A stretch of DNA of 31,497 nucleotides from an uncultured Collinsella sp. (GCA_900544385.1 UQVD01000012.1:1-31497), one strand, 5' to 3'. Shown: positions 7,915-15,554, counted from the stretch's first letter. Notes: generated by a model not told the origin, from the letters alone. Numbers and translations are program-made.

Positions 7915-8289
7915 TTATTTCTTCTTCTTAGCACCGATCTGACGCTTCGGGCCCTTGCGGGTACGAGCGTTAGTGTGGGTGCGCTGGCCGCGGACCGGGA
8001 GGCCCTTGCGGTGACGAAGGCCGCGGTTGCAGCCGATGTCCATAAGGCGCTTGACGTTCTGGTTGCGCTCACGGCGGAGGTCGCCCTCAACCATGATCTG
8101 GTTCTTATCGATATAATCGCGGATGGCGTTAACCTCATCCTCGGTGAGGTCCTTAACGCGCGTATCCACGTTAACGTTGCACTCGACGCAAATCTTCGTC
8201 GCAGTGGTGCGGCCGATGCCGTAAATGTAGGTCAGACCGATCTCAACGCGCTTCTCACGCGGGAGGTCGACACCATTAATACGGGCCAA
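7915..8289 (-). CDS. rpsM: Small ribosomal subunit protein uS13
   Basis: S13 sits in the 30S head and contacts the 50S subunit and P-site tRNA. The 124-residue product has ARINGVDLPREKRVEIGLTY at the N-terminus and GLRHRKGLPVRGQRTHTNAR near the basic C-terminal tail that ends in poly-Lys. It lies 14 bases after rpmJ. Confidence 0.99.
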   Translation of the reverse strand: MARINGVDLPREKRVEIGLTYIYGIGRTTATKICVECNVNVDTRVKDLTEDEVNAIRDYIDKNQIMVEGDLRRERNQNVKRLMDIGCNRGLRHRKGLPVRGQRTHTNARTRKGPKRQIGAKKKK

Positions 8290-8303
8290 CGTAGTCTCCT
8301 CTC

Positions 8304-8417
8304 TTAACCCTGACGCTGCTTATGACGGGGGTTCTCGCAAATGACGAGGACCTTGCCATGGCGCCTAATGATTTTGCACTTATCGCACATCTTCTTGACC
8401 GAAGGACGTACCTTCAT
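8304..8417 (-). CDS. rpmJ: Large ribosomal subunit protein bL36
   Basis: This is a 37-residue gene, MKVRPSVKKMCDKCKIIRRH at the N-terminus and ending RHKQRQG. It carries the zinc-binding set Cys11, Cys14, Cys27 and His32, so it is the zinc-containing form. L36 is the last small protein added to the 50S subunit. The ATG at 8417 has GAAAGGAAG upstream. Its place between infA and rpmS-less rpsM is canonical for Gram-positive bacteria. Confidence 0.98.
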   Translation of the reverse strand: MKVRPSVKKMCDKCKIIRRHGKVLVICENPRHKQRQG

Positions 8418-8510
8418 CGTTCTTCCTTTCGGTAGCGCTCAAACTACTTCCCTACTATCTACTCGCCCAGCCGCAGGCGTTTAAAACTATGGCTGGTCTT
8501 CACACACAAT

Positions 8511-8542
8511 CCGACCGTAGGTTGAGCTAAGCCTGCAGTCGG
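8511..8542. other. Intra-operon hairpin between infA and rpmJ
   Basis: An 11-base imperfect stem (8511-8521 with 8532-8542, one mismatch and one G-U pair) with a 10-base loop lies 26 bases downstream of the infA stop codon. There is no T-run on the minus strand, so it is more likely an RNA processing or stability element than a terminator. Confidence 0.5.
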
Positions 8543-8567
8543 AAATGGAGTGCGTGTATGCGTGCCG

Positions 8568-8786
8568 CTATTTGTAGCGATAGGTGATGCGGCCGCGGGT
8601 CAGGTCGTACGGGGAAAGCTCCACGACAACCCTGTCACCGGGGAGAATACGGATGTAATTCATTCGGATCTTGCCAGAAATGTTGCACAGAACCGAATGA
8701 CCGTTCTCGAGCTCGACCTTAAACATGGCATTGGGCAGCGGTTCCTTTACCGTACCCTCAAGCTCAATTGCGTCTTCCTTCTTCAC
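8568..8786 (-). CDS. infA: Translation initiation factor IF-1
   Basis: IF-1 binds the 30S A site during initiation. Starting from GTG at 8786 the product is 72 residues, the standard length, with MKKEDAIELEGTV at the N-terminus, PNAMFKVELENGHSVLCNIS and IRILPGDRVVVELSPYDLT. An in-frame TTG two codons upstream is possible but would give an atypical N-terminus. A GTG start with only a purine stretch (GAGAAAGA) upstream is a weak initiation signal for such a highly needed factor. A 10-codon out-of-frame reading frame begins at the ATG a few bases upstream and overlaps the start. Confidence 0.95.
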   Translation of the reverse strand: MKKEDAIELEGTVKEPLPNAMFKVELENGHSVLCNISGKIRMNYIRILPGDRVVVELSPYDLTRGRITYRYK

Positions 8787-8898
8787 AAGCAATCATCTTT
8801 CTCTAGAAAACGACAGCGATTGAGTATTCTACAACACGTATGCACGCATCGTAATAACTTCGTAATGGCTCCACAACTAAGTGGAACTTGTTACATTT

Positions 8899-9027
8899 GA
8901 AATGTAAAACAAAGCCGTTCCCTGATGCCCAAGATCGCCTTGAAATGAGAAGGCATAGACCTTGGGGTCATGCCTTCGAAATTGAAAGGCGAGGTTGGGC
9001 ATCAGGGGGCGGCGACTTTTACATTTC
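8899..9027. repeat. 129-base nested palindromic element
   Basis: The segment folds into one long hairpin of stacked stems: 8899-8909 with 9017-9027, 8914-8917 with 9010-9013, 8918-8932 with 8995-9009 (two G-U pairs), 8935-8941 with 8986-8992, 8949-8956 with 8970-8977, and 8958-8961 with 8966-8969, closed by a TTGG loop. About 49 pairs interrupted by short symmetric internal loops make chance very unlikely. No protein is encoded. The direct repeat TTACATTT flanks it at 8891-8898 and lies inside the right arm at 9019-9026, which resembles a target duplication fused with a terminal inverted repeat. The right arm supplies the map stop codon. It could be a MITE-like repeat or a structured RNA; copy number in the genome is not known from this window. 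Confidence 0.75.
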
Positions 9028-9807
9028 TCCGCCTTGGAGCGAACACCAAGCACCTTGGGCATCCGTGGTGAGAATCACCGGACCGTCATTGGTAATGGCG
9101 ACGGTGCTCTCGTAGTGCGCGGCGGGCAGGTGGTCGTTGGTCGTAACAATCCAACCGTCGGAGCCCGTGCTCACATGGTTGGAACCCATCGTAACCATCG
9201 GCTCGATGGCAATGACCATGCCGGCCTGGAGGCGAACGCCCCTCCCCTTCTTTCCATAGTTAGGAACGTTGGGATCCTCGTGCATCACGCGGCCAATGCC
9301 ATGGCCAACATAATCGCGAAGCACACCGTAACCGTGAGACTCGGCGAGGGACTGAACGGCATAACCGACGTCCCCGATATGGTTACCGGGAACAGCCTGC
9401 TCGATGGCAGCCTTAAGGCAATCGCGCGTGACCTCGCACAAAGCCTTGGCTTCGGGCGTGGGGGTGCCGACGAAAAACGTCCAAGCGTTATCGCCGACCC
9501 AACCGTCGACAACGGCTCCCGTATCGATGGAGATGATATCGCCATCGCGCAGGATCATGTCGGGGTTGGGAATACCGTGGACCACGGCATCGTTGATCGA
9601 TGCGCAAATGGTCCCCGGGAACCCGCCGTAACCCTTAAAGGCCGGGGTGCCGCCATGCATGCGGATAATCTGCTCCGCGAGCTGATCGAGCTCAAAGGTG
9701 GAAACGCCGGGGCGCACCATGGCTCCAACGTGGCGGAGCGCCATCTTAGATAGCGCTCCTGCCTTCTTCATCTGCTCGATTTGCGTTGCAGACTTAATCT
9801 TGATCAT
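9019..9807 (-). CDS. map: Methionine aminopeptidase, type I
   Basis: This enzyme removes the initiator Met from new proteins. The 262-residue product has the five metal ligands in recognisable motifs: SIDTGAVVDGWVGDNAWT (two Asp), YVGHGIGRVMHEDP (His), GMVIAIEPMV (Glu) and AHYESTVAITNDG (Glu). Its ATG overlaps the adk stop by four bases, indicating translational coupling. The family usually ends close to the VILT motif. Here about 15 residues follow it (TDAQGAWCSLQGGEM), and the stop codon lies inside the right arm of the long palindromic element at 8899-9027, so the C-terminus may have been altered by insertion of that element. Confidence 0.97.
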   Translation of the reverse strand: MIKIKSATQIEQMKKAGALSKMALRHVGAMVRPGVSTFELDQLAEQIIRMHGGTPAFKGYGGFPGTICASINDAVVHGIPNPDMILRDGDIISIDTGAVVDGWVGDNAWTFFVGTPTPEAKALCEVTRDCLKAAIEQAVPGNHIGDVGYAVQSLAESHGYGVLRDYVGHGIGRVMHEDPNVPNYGKKGRGVRLQAGMVIAIEPMVTMGSNHVSTGSDGWIVTTNDHLPAAHYESTVAITNDGPVILTTDAQGAWCSLQGGEM

Positions 9808-10430
9808 AGACCGAGAGCCTCTTTGACATCCCCGTACACGGTCTCGCGAGCCTGGTCACCGTTGACCGACTTGAGCAGACCCTGGCCACGATAGTAGTCG
9901 ACGAGCGGGCTCGTGGACTTCTCGTAGACGTCGAGACGGTTCTTGATGGTCTCGGGCTTGTCGTCGTCGCGCTGATACATCTCGCCGCCACACTTGGGGC
10001 AGGTAGCATCGGCAGCGGTGCCGGTGTAACCGCATGCGCGGCAGGTGCGACGCGAAGACAGACGATCGATAATGACCTCGGGAGCCACATCGACCAGAAG
10101 GGCGCAATCGATCTCGCGACCCATGGCGGAGAGCTCAGAATCGAGCGTCACAGCCTGGGCGGTGTTGCGCGGGAAGCCGTCGAGGATGAAGCCCTGCTGG
10201 GCGTCATCGGCGGCAAGGCGCTCCTTGACAAGGTCGATCACGAGCTGGTCGGGAACGAGCTCGCCAGCGTCCATGTACTTCTTAGCCTGAATACCAAGCT
10301 CGGTGCCACCCTTGACGGCAGCACGCAGCAGGTCGCCCGTGGAAATGTGGGCGACGCCAAACTCGGCGACGAGCTCCTGTGCGACGGTGCCCTTACCGGC
10401 ACCCGGAGCTCCGAGCAATACGAGGTTCAT
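9804..10430 (-). CDS. adk: Adenylate kinase
   Basis: Adenylate kinase interconverts AMP, ADP and ATP. The 208-residue product has the P-loop GAPGAGKGT at residues 7-15 and GFPRN in the core. Its LID domain carries a four-Cys zinc site (CRACGYTGTAADATCPKC), as in Gram-positive enzymes. The ATG at 10430 is chosen because AGGAGG lies 7 bases upstream; an in-frame TTG two codons earlier would fall within the spacer. It follows secY by 18 bases and is coupled to map by a four-base overlap. Confidence 0.98.
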   Translation of the reverse strand: MNLVLLGAPGAGKGTVAQELVAEFGVAHISTGDLLRAAVKGGTELGIQAKKYMDAGELVPDQLVIDLVKERLAADDAQQGFILDGFPRNTAQAVTLDSELSAMGREIDCALLVDVAPEVIIDRLSSRRTCRACGYTGTAADATCPKCGGEMYQRDDDKPETIKNRLDVYEKSTSPLVDYYRGQGLLKSVNGDQARETVYGDVKEALGL

Positions 10431-10448
10431 GAGCAATCCTCCTCTAGC

Positions 10449-11735
10449 CTATTTAAAGAATCCATCGTAATCATACATCTTGATCTGGCCTTCGAGCTTA
10501 TCGACCGTGTCGAGCACGACGCCGACCATGATGAGGATGGACGTGCCGCCAAATGCCTGGATCAGATGGTTACCCGTGAAGGAGAAGATGATCGAAGGCA
10601 CGATGGCGATGAGCGCCAAAAAGACAGCGCTGGGAAGCGTGATCTTGTTGAGCGCGTTCTTGATGTAGGCCGCGGTAGCCCTACCCGGACGCACGCCCGG
10701 AATAAAGCCACCCTGCTTCTTAAGGTTGTCGGCCGTGTCATCGGGGTTGAACACCATGGAGGTGTAGAAATACGCGAAGAACACGATGAGGACAACGTTA
10801 AGCACCCAGTTGAGCCAACCGGTCGAAAGCGCGGAGGCAACTGCCTGAATCCAGCCGATGCCGGGGAAGAACACGGCAATCTGAGCCGGGAAGTACAGCA
10901 GCGCCGAAGCGAAGATGATCGGCACGACACCCGCGGTGTTGACCTTGATGGGCAGGTAGGTGGTCTGGCCACCCATCATGCGACGGCCCACGACGCGCTT
11001 AGCGTAGGAGACCGGGATGCGGCGCTGGCCGCGCTCAAGGAAAACAATCAACGGGATAACCAGCAGGATGATGGCGCAGATGATCACCATGGTGATGATG
11101 CCACCGGCATTGCCCTCGGTGCTGGAGAAGATAGCCTGCGGCAGACCGGCCATGATGTTCGCGAAGATGATCAGCGACATGCCATTGCCGATACCGCGCT
11201 GGGTGATGAGCTCACCAATCCACATGATCAGCATGGCGCCCGCAGTGAGCGTGCCGACGATCATGAGGTCGAAGATGATCTCGGGAGCGCCGGCGCCATT
11301 GAAGCTGATGCCGAAGCTCTTAAAGAGGAAGAGGTAACCAACGGAGTTGAGGATTGCCAGAGCCAGGGTGAGGTAACGCGAATACTGCGTAATCTTGGTC
11401 TGACCGACCTCGCCCTCGCGGGCAAGCTCATGCAGGGAAGGCACGACGGCCTGGAGCATCTGGAGGATGATCGAGCTGGTGATGTAAGGCATGATGCCCA
11501 GCGAAAACACCGACACATAGCTCAACGCGCCGCCAGAGAAAAGATTCAGGAGGGCCATAGCACCTGCGGCGACCGAATTGTTATCGGTCGAGAAAAGGCC
11601 CAGCATCCCCTGGAAGGGAATGCCGGGCACAGGAACGTGCGCACCAATGCGGTACACGACGAGCATAGCTATGGTAAAAAGAATCTTTTCGCGCAATTCT
11701 TTGATGCGGAAAGCATTCTTAAGACCATTTAGCAC
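10449..11735 (-). CDS. secY: Protein translocase subunit SecY
   Basis: SecY is the channel-forming subunit of the SecYEG translocon. The 428-residue product has the expected ten hydrophobic segments. Family motifs include HVPVPGIPF after the first segment, FSLGIMPYITSSIILQMLQ, QRGIGNGMSLIIFANI and the cytosolic loop YAKRVVGRRMMGGQTTYLPI. Translation probably starts at GTG 11735, which overlaps the last seven bases of rplO, so the two genes are translationally coupled. The length is typical. Confidence 0.98.
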   Translation of the reverse strand: MLNGLKNAFRIKELREKILFTIAMLVVYRIGAHVPVPGIPFQGMLGLFSTDNNSVAAGAMALLNLFSGGALSYVSVFSLGIMPYITSSIILQMLQAVVPSLHELAREGEVGQTKITQYSRYLTLALAILNSVGYLFLFKSFGISFNGAGAPEIIFDLMIVGTLTAGAMLIMWIGELITQRGIGNGMSLIIFANIMAGLPQAIFSSTEGNAGGIITMVIICAIILLVIPLIVFLERGQRRIPVSYAKRVVGRRMMGGQTTYLPIKVNTAGVVPIIFASALLYFPAQIAVFFPGIGWIQAVASALSTGWLNWVLNVVLIVFFAYFYTSMVFNPDDTADNLKKQGGFIPGVRPGRATAAYIKNALNKITLPSAVFLALIAIVPSIIFSFTGNHLIQAFGGTSILIMVGVVLDTVDKLEGQIKMYDYDGFFK

Positions 11736-12178
11736 GGCAGCTCGACCTTTCCGCCGGCGGCCTCGATCTTGGCCTGCGCAGAAGCGCTGACCTTGTCGAC
11801 CTTGACCGTGAACTTCTTGGTGAGCTCACCATTGCCGAGCACCTTGACGGGCTCGAACTCGCTCTTGGTGATGCGAGCGGCCTTAAGAGCGGCACCGTCG
11901 ATCACAGCGCCGTCCTCGAACTTACGCTCGAGACGCTCAACGTTAACAGCGGTGTACTCGATACGACGGGGGTTACGGAAGCCCGGAAGCTTGGGCAGGC
12001 GCATAGCCAGCGGAGTCTGGCCACCCTCGAAGCCGGCACCCTTGGTGCCGCCAGAGCGGGAACCCTGGCCCTTCTGGCCGCGGCCAGAAGTGGTGCCGTG
12101 ACCCGAAGAATTGCCACGGCCGACGCGCTTGCGGTTCTTGGTGGAACCGGGCGCGGGAGTAAGATCGTGAAGCTGCAT
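11729..12178 (-). CDS. rplO: Large ribosomal subunit protein uL15
   Basis: L15 is a late-assembly 50S protein. The 149-residue product has LHDLTPAPGSTKNRKRVGRG and the Gly/Arg-rich region GHGTTSGRGQKGQGSRSG, then FEGGQTPLAMRLPKLPGF, all diagnostic of the family. It starts 3 bases after rpmD and its end overlaps the secY start. Confidence 0.99.
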   Translation of the reverse strand: MQLHDLTPAPGSTKNRKRVGRGNSSGHGTTSGRGQKGQGSRSGGTKGAGFEGGQTPLAMRLPKLPGFRNPRRIEYTAVNVERLERKFEDGAVIDGAALKAARITKSEFEPVKVLGNGELTKKFTVKVDKVSASAQAKIEAAGGKVELPC

Positions 12179-12181
12179 TTG

Positions 12182-12364
12182 CTACTCCTCTACAATCTCG
12201 ACAAGGTGCTTGACCTTGAAGATCATGCCGCGGACGGACTCGTTGTCAGCAATCTCGCGAACCTCGCGGATCCTGTGGAGACCGAGGGCACGGACAGTAC
12301 GGACCTGGTCCTGCTTGCAACCGTTGGTGCTGCGGACCTGCTTGATCTTGATGGTGTCAGCCAT
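12182..12364 (-). CDS. rpmD: Large ribosomal subunit protein uL30
   Basis: L30 is a small 50S protein. The 60-residue product contains IKIKQVRSTNGCKQDQVRTV and LGLHRIREVREIADNESVRG, which match the family along its whole length. It begins 2 bases after rpsE, which is tight coupling. Confidence 0.98.
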   Translation of the reverse strand: MADTIKIKQVRSTNGCKQDQVRTVRALGLHRIREVREIADNESVRGMIFKVKHLVEIVEE

Positions 12365-12366
12365 GC

Positions 12367-12891
12367 TTAGTTCTCCTTACCGACGAACATCTCGGAGACC
12401 GTCAGGCCACGGCGAGCCGCGACGTCCTCAGGGCTGGAGAGCTCCTTGAGGCCCTCGACGGCAGCCTTGATGATGTTGAGGCCGTTGTCGGTACCGAGGG
12501 ACTTGGACAGGACGTTCTTGATGCCAGCAAGCTCAAAGAGGGGACGCACAGCGCCGCCGGCGATAACGCCGGTACCCTCGACAGCGGGCTTGATGATGAT
12601 GCGGCCGGCACCAAAGTGGCCGAGAACCTCGTGCGGGATGGTGCCCTGCTCGGTCACCGGCACGTGGAACATGTTCTTCTTGGCATCGAGAGATGCCTTG
12701 GAGATGGCCATGGGCACCTCAGCGGACTTGCCCATGCCAACGCCGACGTTGCCCTTGCCGTCGCCAACGACGACGAGAGCGACGAGGCTCATGCGACGAC
12801 CACCCTTGACGGTCTTCGACACGCGGTTAATGTAAACGACGCGCTCCTCGAACTCGGAGGCCTCGCGCTGCTGCTTCTGATTACGAGCCAT
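12367..12891 (-). CDS. rpsE: Small ribosomal subunit protein uS5
   Basis: S5 helps form the mRNA entry channel and influences decoding accuracy. The 174-residue product has EERVVYINRVSKTVKGGRRM, the double-stranded RNA-binding fold of S5, followed by VGDGKGNVGVGMGKSAEVP and AGGAVRPLFELAGIKNVLSK. Length is normal. It lies 14 bases after rplR. Confidence 0.99.
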   Translation of the reverse strand: MARNQKQQREASEFEERVVYINRVSKTVKGGRRMSLVALVVVGDGKGNVGVGMGKSAEVPMAISKASLDAKKNMFHVPVTEQGTIPHEVLGHFGAGRIIIKPAVEGTGVIAGGAVRPLFELAGIKNVLSKSLGTDNGLNIIKAAVEGLKELSSPEDVAARRGLTVSEMFVGKEN

Positions 12892-12905
12892 GTGCTACAT
12901 ACCTC

Positions 12906-13274
12906 CTAGAACTCGAGACCGGCGGCACGAGCACCGTCGGCGAGGGCCTTGACGCGGCCATGGTAGATACGGCCACCGCGATCGAAGGCGACCTTGGTGA
13001 TGCCGGCCTCGATGGCGCGCTTGCCAACGAGCTGACCGACCTTCTCCGCAGCCTCCTTGTTCGAGGTGTGGGTGCCCTTGAACTCGGCCTCGAGGGTCGA
13101 GGCAGAGACGAGCGTCAGGCTGGAGCCCTTACTGTCGTCGATGATCTGGGCATAGATGTTGGCGTTAGTACGGGTCACGCGAAGACGCGGACGCTCGGAG
13201 GTACCCGAGACCTTGCCGCGAACACGACGCTGACGACGCTTGAGGCCTTCCAGCTTCGCCTTATGCTTGTTCAT
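12906..13274 (-). CDS. rplR: Large ribosomal subunit protein uL18
   Basis: L18 binds 5S rRNA. The 122-residue product has RRQRRVRGKVSGTSERPRLR at the N-terminus and VAFDRGGRIYHGRVKALADG at the C-terminus, both diagnostic. The gene is separated from rplF by a 75-base gap that contains a hairpin. Confidence 0.99.
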   Translation of the reverse strand: MNKHKAKLEGLKRRQRRVRGKVSGTSERPRLRVTRTNANIYAQIIDDSKGSSLTLVSASTLEAEFKGTHTSNKEAAEKVGQLVGKRAIEAGITKVAFDRGGRIYHGRVKALADGARAAGLEF

Positions 13275-13302
13275 ACGTAAACTCCTAAAAAGGTTGATCT
13301 TG

Positions 13303-13324
13303 CCAGCACCTGACGGGGTGCTGG
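13303..13324. other. Hairpin in the rplF-rplR gap
   Basis: A perfect 8-base stem, CCAGCACC (13303-13310) with GGTGCTGG (13317-13324), closes a 6-base loop about 25 bases after the rplF stop codon. No T-run follows on the minus strand, so an RNA processing or stability role is more likely than termination. Confidence 0.5.
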
Positions 13325-13349
13325 TCTTATGCGAGTGAGTCGGTTACGA

Positions 13350-13886
13350 CTACTTGGCGGCCTTACCCAGCTTGCGGCGGATGTGCTCGCCAACGTAGTG
13401 GATACCCTTGCCCTTGTAAGGCTCGGGAGGACGATGGCCGCGGATCTCAGCGGCGATCTGACCGACCTGCTGCTTGTTGATACCCTTGACGTTCACGTGG
13501 GTGTTGTCGGGAACCTCGAAGGTGATGCCCTCGGGAGCCTCGACGATCACGGGGTGCGAGAAGCCCAGGGAGAACTCGAGGTTCTTACCCTTCTGCTGCA
13601 CGCGGTAACCGACGCCGGCGAGCTCGAGCTTCTTCTCGAAGCCCTCGGAAACGCCAACAACCATGTTGTGGATGAGGGCGCGGGTGAGGCCGTGGCGGGC
13701 ACGGGTCTCACGCTCGTCGTCGGGACGGGAAACGGTGAGGACGTTGCCCTCGACGTTGATAGCGAGCTTCTCAAAGACATCGAGCTCGAGCTGGCCCTTG
13801 GGGCCCTTGACGACAACGTTGTTGCCGTTGACTGCCACTTCGACTCCGGCGGGAATCTGGACAGGCTTATTACCGATACGAGACAC
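13350..13886 (-). CDS. rplF: Large ribosomal subunit protein uL6
   Basis: L6 lies near the GTPase-associated centre of the 50S subunit. The 178-residue product has SRIGNKPVQIPAGVEVAVNG at the N-terminus, ELAGVGYRVQQKGKNLEFSL in the second domain, and the C-terminal RPPEPYKGKGIHYVGEHIRR, which is the L6 signature. It is 33 bases downstream of rpsH. Confidence 0.99.
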   Translation of the reverse strand: MSRIGNKPVQIPAGVEVAVNGNNVVVKGPKGQLELDVFEKLAINVEGNVLTVSRPDDERETRARHGLTRALIHNMVVGVSEGFEKKLELAGVGYRVQQKGKNLEFSLGFSHPVIVEAPEGITFEVPDNTHVNVKGINKQQVGQIAAEIRGHRPPEPYKGKGIHYVGEHIRRKLGKAAK

Positions 13887-13919
13887 GGTGATCTCCTTTC
13901 CTTCTACCTACCGAGCGAA

Positions 13920-14318
13920 TTACCAGACGTAAGCGATGATCTCGCCGCCGACGTTGTGCTTGCGAGCATCGCGGTCGGTCATGACGCCATGGCTGGTGGA
14001 AATAATGGCGGTACCAAGGCCACCGCGGACGCGGGGCATGTCGGCAACGCCGGTGTACTTACGCAGGCCCGGCTTGGAAATGCGGCGGATGCCGTTGATG
14101 ACCTTAGCCTTCTTGGGACCATACTTAAGCGTGATGTGCAGAGTCTTCTGGGGAACGGTGTCCTCGACATCGTAGCCCTCGATGTAGCCCTCCTCGTGCA
14201 GAACACGAGCGATCTCGACGAGCTTCTTGCTGCTCGGCATGGAGACCGTGGCCTTGTTCACAGAGTTAGCGTTACGGATGCGCGTAAGCATATCTGCGAT
14301 CGGGTCTGTAAGGTTCAT
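13920..14318 (-). CDS. rpsH: Small ribosomal subunit protein uS8
   Basis: S8 is a primary 16S rRNA-binding protein and, in E. coli, the repressor of the spc operon. The 132-residue product has MNLTDPIADMLTRIRNANSV and, near the C-terminus, GLGTAIISTSHGVMTDRDAR, both diagnostic. It follows rpsN after a 119-base gap in which no gene was seen. Confidence 0.99.
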   Translation of the reverse strand: MNLTDPIADMLTRIRNANSVNKATVSMPSSKKLVEIARVLHEEGYIEGYDVEDTVPQKTLHITLKYGPKKAKVINGIRRISKPGLRKYTGVADMPRVRGGLGTAIISTSHGVMTDRDARKHNVGGEIIAYVW

Positions 14319-14437
14319 ACAGATTCTCCTTCGTTCTTGATGAACACGTGCTCTTGGTTCTTCGCCGCCCTTAACGGCAAAGCCTTTTTAGCGCGTTTTC
14401 CCTGTTCCAAACTGATGCTTGAAACGCTGGTAGTGAC

Positions 14438-14623
14438 TTACCAGCTGGCCTTCTTAACGCCGGGAAGCTCGCCCTTGAGTGCAAGCTCGCGGAAGCAGAC
14501 ACGGCACAGGCCGAACTTGCGGTACACAGAGTGCGGACGGCCGCAGCGCTGGCAGCGCGTGTACTCACGAGTAGAGAACTTCTGCTTGCGATTGCACTTG
14601 ACGATCATCGATGTCTTAGCCAC
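14438..14623 (-). CDS. rpsN: Small ribosomal subunit protein uS14, zinc type
   Basis: This is the short zinc-binding (type Z) S14 of the 30S head, 61 residues long. The zinc ligands are Cys24, Cys27, Cys40 and Cys43, in CQRCGRPHSVYRKFGLCRVC. The C-terminus GVKKASW is typical. It lies between rplE and rpsH as expected. Confidence 0.98.
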   Translation of the reverse strand: MAKTSMIVKCNRKQKFSTREYTRCQRCGRPHSVYRKFGLCRVCFRELALKGELPGVKKASW

Positions 14624-14657
14624 TTATATCCTCCTCACATAGAGTATTGTTCGCCCC

Positions 14658-14687
14658 AAGCGCCGCCCCCTTGTGGGAACGGCGCTT
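14658..14687. other. Hairpin in the rplE-rpsN gap
   Basis: A perfect 8-base stem, AAGCGCCG (14658-14665) with CGGCGCTT (14680-14687), with an inner CCC/GGG pairing, lies about 15 bases after the rplE stop codon. There is no T-run on the minus strand. It may be a processing or stability element inside the operon. Confidence 0.5.
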
Positions 14688-14702
14688 ATAGGGCAGGTGA
14701 AC

Positions 14703-15260
14703 CTATTTCTTGAACGGGAAACCAAAGGCGTCCAGAAGGGCCTTGGCCTCCTCATCGGTATTGGCGGTGGTCACGAAAGTGATGTCCATACCGCGCTGGT
14801 GATCAACGGAGTCGAAGTCGATCTCGGGGAAGATGAGCTGCTCGGTGACGCCCATGGAGAAGTTACCACGGCCGTCGAAGCTCTTGGCGGAGATACCGCG
14901 GAAGTCGCGGATACGAGGGATCGCGACGGAGGTCAGACGATCGAAGAACTCCCACATACGGTCGCCACGCAGGGTAACCTTGCAGCCGATCGGCATACCA
15001 GCGCGCAGGCGGAAGGTAGCGATGGACTTGCGGGCACGGGTGATCATCGGCTGCTGGCCGGTGATGGCGCGCAGGTCGCGCACGGCACCGTCGATGGCCT
15101 TGGAATCGGTAGCGGCCTCGCCGACACCCATGTTCACGACGATCTTCTCAAACTTGGGGATCATCATGACGTTCTCGTACTGGAACTTGTCCTGAAGCTG
15201 CTGCTTGACCTCGTTGTTGTACTTGGTCTTCAGACGCGGCACATACTTCTCTTCTGCCAT
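14703..15260 (-). CDS. rplE: Large ribosomal subunit protein uL5
   Basis: L5 binds 5S rRNA and forms a bridge to the 30S head. The 185-residue product has YNNEVKQQLQDKFQYENVMM, KSIATFRLRAGMPIGCKVTL and QLIFPEIDFDSVDHQRGMDI, all diagnostic. A good ribosome binding site (AGAAGGAG) precedes the ATG at 15260. In most bacteria rplX lies directly upstream. Here it is missing, and a 311-base non-coding stretch with a possible promoter takes its place, so rplE is the first gene of the transcription unit in this sequence. Confidence 0.98.
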   Translation of the reverse strand: MAEEKYVPRLKTKYNNEVKQQLQDKFQYENVMMIPKFEKIVVNMGVGEAATDSKAIDGAVRDLRAITGQQPMITRARKSIATFRLRAGMPIGCKVTLRGDRMWEFFDRLTSVAIPRIRDFRGISAKSFDGRGNFSMGVTEQLIFPEIDFDSVDHQRGMDITFVTTANTDEEAKALLDAFGFPFKK

Positions 15261-15397
15261 TGTTCACTCCTTCTTGGGGTTTTAAGCACGGGGCGTGGCC
15301 ACGATGGGTTGTCCTCGTGCCTCCTGGCTGCATCCGCGCCGCTCATGGCATTTTGCGGTTTGGACTCGACGCAGCAGGAGCCGACAAAACAATCGGT

Positions 15398-15426
15398 ACT
15401 ATACGCGCATCGGGAGCGTATTTCCA
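15398..15426 (-). promoter_or_regulatory. Possible sigma-70-type promoter for rplE
   Basis: On the minus strand, TGGAAA (15421-15426) and TATAGT (15398-15403) are separated by 17 bases. The -10 matches the consensus at 5 of 6 positions and the -35 at 4 of 6. Transcription would begin near 15391, giving an untranslated leader of about 130 bases. If active, it would let the rplE-rplQ unit be expressed without the S10 part. Confidence 0.5.
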
Positions 15427-15487
15427 GAAAAACCTCGTCTGCCTGCACAACTCCACAACTCCCCCGCACAAATGGGTCCCAAATAGC

Positions 15488-15554
15488 AGTTGCGGTGAAA
15501 TACGGACTGTTTGGCGGCCTAACAGGCTTAAACAGTCCGTATTTCACCGCAACT
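15488..15554. repeat. Palindromic element with 25-base arms
   Basis: The arms at 15488-15512 and 15530-15554 are perfectly complementary over 25 bases. The 17-base spacer can form a further GCCT/AGGC stem. The element begins 17 bases after the xdhC-like stop codon. The minus strand has no T-run after the stem, so it does not look like a standard terminator, although it would block 3' exonucleases. It differs in sequence from the other two palindromic elements in the window. Confidence 0.8.

Noticed and set aside
10347..11732. 461-codon plus-strand frame opposite secY and adk
   Set aside because: It is antisense to clear SecY and Adk coding sequence and rich in His, Asp and Arg, as expected from third-position bias.
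15360..15420. tRNA gene upstream of rplE
   Set aside because: A GTCGAGTCC-like stretch resembles a T-loop, but no acceptor, D or anticodon stems could be found.
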